A DNA stretch of 12,304 bases from Smittium mucronatum (taxonomy: Eukaryota; Kickxellomycota; Harpellomycetes; Harpellales; Legeriomycetaceae): contig LSSL01002086.1 in the NCBI GenBank assembly GCA_001953115.1, positions 1 to 12,304 on the forward strand, given 5' to 3'. A model generated the notes under the pieces. It was not told where the DNA came from, made no database searches, and worked only from the letters and a program-made list of their open reading frames with translations. A program made the position numbers and the translations under genes. Positions 7,205 through 12,304 of this stretch are shown in pieces; position 1 is the first letter of the stretch, and every line of letters starts with the position of its first letter.

Positions 7205-7417
7205 TTAAAAAAAAATCAACTCGATTATTTTGAATGATGAACAAAACTCAAATTGGATTTTTTCAATTATAATATTGCGATAATTTATATCAGATATAAT
7301 TTTATATCTAGATTTTTCTATGTTAATTTTTGATTTATTAATTTTATTGACACGTTTTTTCCTGATGAGAATCAAAATAAATACATATATTCTTCTTTTT
7401 ATAAGGCAAATATACAT
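7205..7417 (-). CDS. Hypothetical 70-aa ORF, weak
   Basis: This ATG ORF begins MYICLIKRRIYVFILILIRK, with a hydrophobic N-terminal stretch flanked by basic residues that could be a membrane anchor. A Lys/Ile/Asn/Ser-rich body and a hydrophobic end follow. No family was recognised. Composition equals the flanking desert, so chance is likely. Confidence 0.15.
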   Translation of the reverse strand: MYICLIKRRIYVFILILIRKKRVNKINKSKINIEKSRYKIISDINYRNIIIEKIQFEFCSSFKIIELIFF

Positions 7418-8548
7418 AAATTTTTATTTAATTGATATCAATCTACCGCAAACAAGTTTTGAGATAAAATCTTCTAAAAAGAAAAATTTTACTCTATAAT
7501 TTTATTTTCGCACTTTATACGTATGCTTTTAATTATAATATTTATTCATATATTATCTTGGATTAATAAATTTTATTTATAATTTTTTTCGATAAAATAT
7601 ATCAATTTTTTTATGATTCAATTATTTCCCAAGAACTTTTTTCAATATTTTATCGTATTTAAAATAAGTGAAACTTTTTTTACAAGTTTAAATTTATTGA
7701 ATTAATTAAGATTTTTAAAGGTATTATACATAATACTAATTAAAAATAATTCTAATATATTATTAAATTCTTTTCGTAGCCATTTCAATCTATCTTACAC
7801 GGAGCAAAATTAAGTTTTTTTATAAATGTAATATAGATAATTTTCATAATTAACTTTTGCATATTTTATGATAGTTTTTGAGACTTTTTAATTTTAATTT
7901 TTTCAAAAATTAATTATTTTTGCCCAAAATTTAGTGATTAAATTTTACCTGGAAAATAGTATATTGTTTTTATATAGTATTAATATTAGATTTTGCACAA
8001 AATTCTTTGTGAAAAATGAATAAATATATGACACCATCATATGAGTTTAAATATCACCGAGGTTATATAAATTTGTATATTAAAACAAGTACAACAATTA
8101 TTTTTTTTAAATTGAACCTACATTCTTTCTTTCACTCAAGTAAATTTTCCAGAGTCAATTTATCATAATATTTTTACCCAAAATTTTTTGAAATTTTTTT
8201 TCATAACTTCCAATATTTCTTCTTTACAAATTAATTTATGGTTTTAAAATTAATTTCAATATTTTATTTCTTATCCATCTAACAATAAATTCTTTATTTC
8301 TGAATTGATAATTCGAACTATTTTTACCTTATGAGTTAATTCTAAGAAGCTTAATTACAAATCTTTATGTTATATACTTAATTTTTTGATTTTTAAAACA
8401 TCTTTTTAGCCCTATTAAAACTTTAGAATTATATTGAATTTTTTTCATTTATAAATTTTTACAGTTCACAATTTTTTTTCTATAAAATTTAATATTTTGA
8501 AATTTTAAAGATTTTACTAGATCAAATAAATTTATAATTTACGAGTAA

Positions 8549-8566
8549 ATTATTATTATTATTATT
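8549..8566 (+). repeat. (ATT)6 microsatellite
   Basis: Six exact ATT units. Confidence 0.85.
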
Positions 8567-8689
8567 TATCATTATCCCTTCAATTCATACACTCGTGCTT
8601 AAAAAAGACACTTTATTTTTTTTTTGATATAAAAAATTTAAAAAAAAAAACATTATAACATTTTTCTATTTTATTTGTATTACTTGTAA

Positions 8690-9352
8690 AAAAAAAATTA
8701 TCTAAGCTCAGACGATAAAATTTCTCTTTCTGTTAAATTCATAAAAAAAATAAAAGTCAGATTATTTTTATCCAGTAAAGCTTTGAATCTATTTCATAAA
8801 ATTTTGATGAAAATATTTCTAAATTTAATCAAAAATTTTCAAGCCACAAAGTTTTTATATTAATTAGTTACAAAAAAATTTTGGGTTCCAGGAAAAAAAT
8901 CTCAAAAAATAAAAAACAATAGAAAGCTTCTTTAAAATTAATTTATAAATATTTTTTATACCATTATCTAAGGAGATTTACAAAATTGACTTATCATAGT
9001 CGAATTATTTGAATGCTCGTTAAAATTTGAATTTTGATAATTAAATTTCCTCAATATTATATTTTTTATAGGTTGAAAATTTACGTAAAAAATATCTTCC
9101 ATAAGATAATTGGTTAGATATATATTTACTTAATTTTTTTTCCATAGTTTTTAACATGAAAATTTTATTGTAATAAAGGAAGTTTTCTTACAATTAAATA
9201 ACCAAGTAAATGTTTTTGTTGCTGAAATCTGTAATATAAGAAGCTTAATATATATTATTAAGTTTAGATTATTCTAAAAAATTGGAAAAATCGTGAAAAT
9301 AATAGATACATTTGACTCTAAACCATAATTTTCAATCAAAAGCATAAATCAT
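8690..9352 (+). pseudogene. Unidentified decayed coding region 5, one plus frame
   Basis: A single plus frame keeps protein-like wording for about 660 bases. It is open for 57 codons to TAA 8861 (YLSSDDKISLSVKFIKKIKV, LFLSSKALNLFHKILMKIFL). Then 23 more codons include KKFWVPGKKSQKIKNNRK, ending at TAA 8933. A stop-rich middle (about 8936-9151) contains LIIVELFECSLKFEF. It is open again for 40 codons at 9155-9274 (FIVIKEVFLQLNNQVNVFVA, EICNIRSLIYIIKFR), then KIGKIVKIIDTFDSKP to TAA 9326. No start codon and no family were recognised. That one frame stays readable across many stops is what a gene dead mainly by point mutation toward A+T would show. Chance cannot be excluded. Confidence 0.4.
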
Positions 9353-9735
9353 TAATGTTAAAAAAAAAAAGAAAAAAGAGTAAAAACTAGAAAAAAATCA
9401 AATTTAATTGATTTTCTAGGACAAAAACTGGCACTAATATATTTTTTTTATGAAAAAATCACGACGAAAATAAATTCCTCAGATTTATTAAAATTTTACA
9501 TAATTTTTTTTAGTTAAAAACTAGAGTTTTGGTTTGTTACAGGGCAGTTAAATAAAAAAAATTCTAAAATTCTAAATAATTATTATCATTAGTTTAGGCA
9601 AATATAAAAAATTGATTTAAAAATAAAGAACTCTTTCTATTTTATAAATCCATTGTGGTATCTATATATAGCATAATATTTCCATTAAAAAGATGGCATT
9701 TAGTTACCTAGAAAAAAAATTAGATCCAAAAATAA
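9353..9735. other. A+T-rich spacer
   Basis: I saw A runs (9361-9370) and scattered short frames but nothing I can support. Confidence 0.35.
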
Positions 9736-10794
9736 GTTAAACTAACCCATTTCTCGATGTGGAGTACGTAATATCGATTCATTATATTAGCTTAATCAAT
9801 ATTTTATCCCCAGTTTACCGATAAACTAGCCTGGTGGCTTTAGAAGACGTGTATAAATTTTTATTTCAATTTTAATCTTTATAAATCTGTTTTTTTGTAT
9901 GTTTTTTTATGCATATTTTTTGAAAAAGACAAATAATATTATTATTTTAAAAAGAAATTTTTTTAAATATTCAAATATTTCAAGTTTATTTAGGATTTAA
10001 TTAAAATCTACTATTTTATATGATAATTAGTATATATAATTAATATTTCAGTGTTTTTTTTATTAAAATATATTAGAAAGTCAATTAATTTGAGAAATAT
10101 ACTTGTACATAATCGAAATATTATATATATTTTCCAAATGTTTATTACGTTAATGTTCATTTTTTTATACGGTTTATTATAGTTATAAAAAAAAATACTT
10201 AATGCGGTTTTTTGTTTAGAGTTATTTTGTAAGGATTGGTTTATTACTGATTATTATCATATATATTCTTAGGACTGATTTATCATTTTTGGAGCATATA
10301 AATATTTAAACCAAATATTTAATATATTTTGTCCAATAAATGTGTAAATTTATAAACAGTTAATACAAAATAGGGATTACTTTAAATATCTGAAAAAAAT
10401 ATTGGCGTTATAAATAGATTATTTTTGCAGATATTATCAAATAAAAGAAGTTTTATTCTTTACAAAATTTTATGAATCAGGGCTCATTCTAAGTGCCATA
10501 GTTGACCAGAAACTTGAATATATGTATTAAATTTGTTAAATTAGTGATTAAATTGGATTTTGTACTTGTATTAATTTTTAACCTGTTTTTTTTAATAAAA
10601 GATATTGATTTTTATATTTTCCAATTATGGGAGTGCTTTAGTTTTCATTGACTATTTTCACAATTTTTATGAATTTTGACGATTTTCGAAAAGTTTTTCA
10701 AAATTTTATATATTTTTGCAATTTGATAAATTACCTTAATCATTTATTCTTCAAGTAACTAAGAAATTTAATTATAATACTTATTAAAAATTAA
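9736..10794 (+). pseudogene. Unidentified decayed coding region 6, one plus frame over ~1 kb
   Basis: This is the best candidate for a dead host gene. One plus frame from 9736 to 10527 (264 codons) has 14 stops, at 9769, 9793, 9841, 9934, 9964, 9991, 10021, 10024, 10180, 10186, 10270, 10276, 10345 and 10411. I estimate roughly 25 for random sequence this A+T-rich. Between stops it reads YPQFTDKLAWWL, CINFYFNFNLYKSVFLYVFL, RKSINLRNILVHNRNIIYIF (in a 51-codon open block, 10027-10179), NAVFCLELFCKDWFITDYYH, FIIFGAYKYLNQIFNIFCPI, QLIQNRDYFKYLKKILAL and YQIKEVLFFTKFYESGLILS followed by AIVDQKLEYMY, stopping at TAA 10528. The same frame resumes at 10642-10755 (MNFDDFRKVFQNFIYFCNL). A hydrophobic stretch at ~10120-10179 could be a membrane segment. 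No family was recognised. Confidence 0.45.
9812..9827. repeat. 6-bp hairpin in G+C-richer island
   Basis: AGTTTA, loop CCGA, TAAACT is exact. It sits in the G+C-richer island 9745-9850, which is also readable as protein on both strands. Confidence 0.45.
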
Positions 10795-10989
10795 ATTTTA
10801 TTAATTAATTTTTGATTTCTTTTTTCACATATATCACCATGTAATTTTCATTAATATTTTTTCAAGTTGAAAAATATTAAACAAAACTAAAAAATTCCAT
10901 TACAAATTATTTGTTCTTTTTGAATAGCCCCATATCCCTTTTGGTAATATTAAATAAATTTTTTGAATCAGATATAATTTACAGTAAAA

Positions 10990-11013
10990 ATTATCTAATA
11001 CTTATTAGATAAT
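10990..11013. repeat. 24-nt near-palindrome
   Basis: ATTATCTAATA and TATTAGATAAT are exact 11-nt complements around CT. This is longer than most A/T inverted repeats here and contains C and G, so it is somewhat less likely to be chance. Confidence 0.6.
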
Positions 11014-11096
11014 ATTCTATTCATTTCTTGCAGTAATTAACAATTAAAAAATTTTTATAATCTAAAATTAGTGATATTTAAATAATAAACTCCAAA

Positions 11097-11252
11097 ATGA
11101 ACCTTCTAACTATGCAGAAATATAATTCGCGCAAATTAGAAAGTAAATTTAAGTATCAAAGGTCTCATATTATCTTTATGAAAAAGAAAAAAAAATCTTC
11201 CTATACTCATAAACCAAATTACATTTTATATAATTTGATAGACAGCTTTTAG
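11097..11252 (+). CDS. Hypothetical 51-aa basic ORF
   Basis: This intact ATG-to-TAG ORF begins MNLLTMQKYNSRKLESKFKY and ends KPNYILYNLIDSF. It is strongly basic (about 11 Lys, 2 Arg and 2 His against 2 acidic residues), includes a KKKKK run at about residues 29-33, and has no obvious membrane segment or signal peptide. The ATG follows CTCCAAA, a purine-ending context. A basic small protein could bind nucleic acid, but no family was recognised and I assign no function. It lies 256 bases from the dead retrotransposon and on the opposite strand. Its G+C is modestly above the flanks. Confidence 0.3.
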   Translation: MNLLTMQKYNSRKLESKFKYQRSHIIFMKKKKKSSYTHKPNYILYNLIDSF

Positions 11253-11279
11253 AACAATGATTTTTAAATTAGGAGTTTT

Positions 11280-11292
11280 ATATATATATATT
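11280..11292 (+). repeat. (TA)n microsatellite
   Basis: About six TA units followed by T-rich sequence. It may also mark the decayed 3' flank of the retrotransposon. Confidence 0.7.
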
Positions 11293-11508
11293 TTAATTTG
11301 ATAGCAGTCAGACATCTTAAAGCTACATAATAGAAATTTACTAATATATGAGAAGCCAAGATACAAGAAAGATACAGCAGCTGACTATTCAAATTTCAAT
11401 TTTTTTTTGCGAATTTTTCCTATGACTATCATTTTTTTTAGGGGAAATTTATACTAAAGTTAATAAAAAGTTATAAAACACAATTAAAAAAAGTGGAATT
11501 TTTTGGAA

Positions 11509-12304
11509 TTTTATTGTCATCCAACCTGCCTCTGTCGCTCTAGCAGCTCCACACCTTGATCGCACTATTCAATGGAGCTGGTGAGTCACTTGTACACTAC
11601 AGCTTAATTATTTATCGCACACTGATTCCGTTCAGAAGTTTGGCTGTTTCCAACACAAATCTAAAATCAGCAGTGACAGATTTAAGCTGAATTAAAGTTT
11701 TTTTAGACTCCAATTATCGCTCTTATATTCTTCCAATATCACTTCATAATCTAATTTCAGCATTTCAGGTATTTTAAAGGTGATTATATTGTAATAAAAA
11801 CCACGAATGCCCTTGAAAATATCGTTAATATACAAATCAAAGAATATTGGTGAAGCTAGACAGTCATTTATTATACCACACGGGTAGTCAGTAGGTTTGG
11901 AGACATCATCTCCGACCCTAAAAGCTATTTTCGGTGACCTGTATAGGCCCCAGATAGCTTTGAATAACTTCCCGCCAATCCCAATGACCTTCAGTTTCTA
12001 CAGCAGTGTGTTTGGGGCACTCGATCTTAGGCTTTGCTATAGTCGATATAGCATATGAAGTTTTTTTTATTTTTTATTTTTCTTCGCCCAGAAATTTAGT
12101 ATAGGGTGGTCGCTTGAGCGGCGCACTCCTCAAAATTTTGAAATCCGGCTTGTTCTTTGACTAGAATTTCGTATTTCATATCAATTTGAACCAATTTGGT
12201 AGCTGTTATTTTGGATAATAGCTTTGAAAGGGTTGGAATCAGCGAAATTCCCCGATAATTATTGGGGTCTTTCATTTTTTTTTTTTTTTTTTTTTACGGG
12301 AAAT
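11509..12304 (-). pseudogene. Decayed non-LTR retrotransposon reverse transcriptase
   Basis: This is a LINE-type RT fragment on the minus strand, running off the right edge. Block 1 (12275 down to ~12009) has DPNNYRGIS (12243-12269), TLSKLLSKI, EQAGF (12141-12155) and motif A, YIDYSKA-stop-DRV (12018-12053), where a Tyr codon has become TAA (12027-12029). Another TAA lies at 12096-12098. A frameshift near 12003-12012 leads to block 2 (11695-12006; TAG at 11998), with LFKAIWGLYRSPKIAFRVG and motif B, CGIINDCLASPIFFDLYIN (11815-11880), whose usual Q-G pair is N-D. Motif C is gone; block 3 (11520-11603) keeps AVVYK and LTSSIE-stop-CDQ, and block 4 (11509-11547) AGWMTIK. A weak YLG at 11355-11363 may be its continuation. 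Motif A aspartate survives, but the copy is certainly inactive. The wording (EEC after EQAGF) recalls microsporidian elements; the clade is uncertain. Confidence 0.9.
12275..12295 (-). repeat. 21-nt homopolymer (A on the RT sense strand)
   Basis: Twenty-one T on the plus strand lie immediately upstream, in the sense direction, of the RT motif DPNNYRGIS. In the RT frame this would read as lysines, but the length puts a TAA at 12294-12296. It is either an expanded lysine-codon run inside the old ORF or a poly(A) junction to another insertion. Confidence 0.85.

Larger units (their letters stand above)
6731..8689. other. A+T desert
   Basis: Nearly 2 kb with the lowest G+C of the window. It holds a 29-bp tandem duplication (6820-6877), a weak minus-strand ORF (7205-7417) and an (ATT)6 microsatellite (8549-8566). 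I saw no RNA gene, promoter or convincing coding patch. Confidence 0.45.

Noticed and set aside
9720..9839. Minus-strand frame including MNRYYVLHIEKWVSLTYFW, resembling the zinc-binding part of a retroviral-type integrase
   Set aside because: The similarity is a loose impression over about 20 residues, the expected His/Cys ligands are not in place, and the plus strand of the same island belongs to a longer readable frame.
10502..10648. Plus-strand 49-codon open frame (LTRNLNICIKFVKLVIKLD...)
   Set aside because: It overlaps the end of the better frame at 9736-10527, which reads FYESGLILSAIVDQKLEYMY here; no ATG. It could be a frameshifted continuation, but I cannot tell.
1..12304. Reassigned stop codons (as in ciliates) to explain interrupted frames
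   Set aside because: In the reverse transcriptase, stops stand where the family has Tyr or Trp, in different positions, and with frameshifts and lost motifs, which is decay and not a consistent code change.
1..12304. CRISPR array, tRNA, rRNA, phage or bacterial operon
   Set aside because: No regularly spaced repeats, no tRNA arm motifs, no rRNA-like blocks, no Shine-Dalgarno-led gene runs; the only recognised protein is eukaryotic-type LINE RT.

Overview
This is a very A+T-rich eukaryotic-type window (by eye about one fifth G+C or less; not counted exactly) with no complete, confidently identifiable gene. The one feature I recognise is a decayed non-LTR (LINE-type) reverse transcriptase on the minus strand at the right edge (about 11509-12304). 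It has in-frame stops, a frameshift and a 21-nt A tract on its sense strand, and its motif C is lost. Its wording around the EQAGF and YIDYSKA motifs reminds me of elements from microsporidia. Together with the extreme A+T content and low gene density this suggests a large, gene-poor microsporidian genome (Edhazardia- or Hamiltosporidium-like), but that is an inference from memory; other A+T-rich eukaryotes remain possible.

Layout. 1-178: a G+C-richer structured segment with three consecutive inverted repeats and an A-rich TAAA-type tail, perhaps the 3' end of a retroelement or small RNA gene. 384-955, 1478-2029 and 2304-2743: patches of raised G+C with protein-like translation on the plus strand, broken by stops and frame changes. 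2744-5571: mostly A+T-rich filler with a few short ORFs (3402-3539 and 4371-4535 are the most protein-like). 5572-5931: an ambiguous patch where the plus strand gives a broken protein-like frame and the minus strand a 75-codon stop-free frame. 5938-5992: back-to-back inverted repeats. 6343-6730: a minus-strand protein-like frame beside a polypyrimidine tract. 6731-8689: A+T desert with a 29-bp tandem duplication. 8690-9352 and 9736-10794: long stretches where one plus-strand frame keeps protein-like wording over hundreds of bases despite stops, my best candidates for decayed host genes. 11097-11252: an intact 51-codon ORF. 11509-12304: the dead retrotransposon.

The most economical reading is a graveyard of decayed coding sequence and retroelement debris in an A+T-biased genome. 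I could not name the protein family of any relic except the reverse transcriptase, and I see no evidence for a working multi-gene system, CRISPR array, tRNA, rRNA or operon. At this base composition stop-free frames of 40-75 codons arise by chance, so all unnamed coding calls are tentative.
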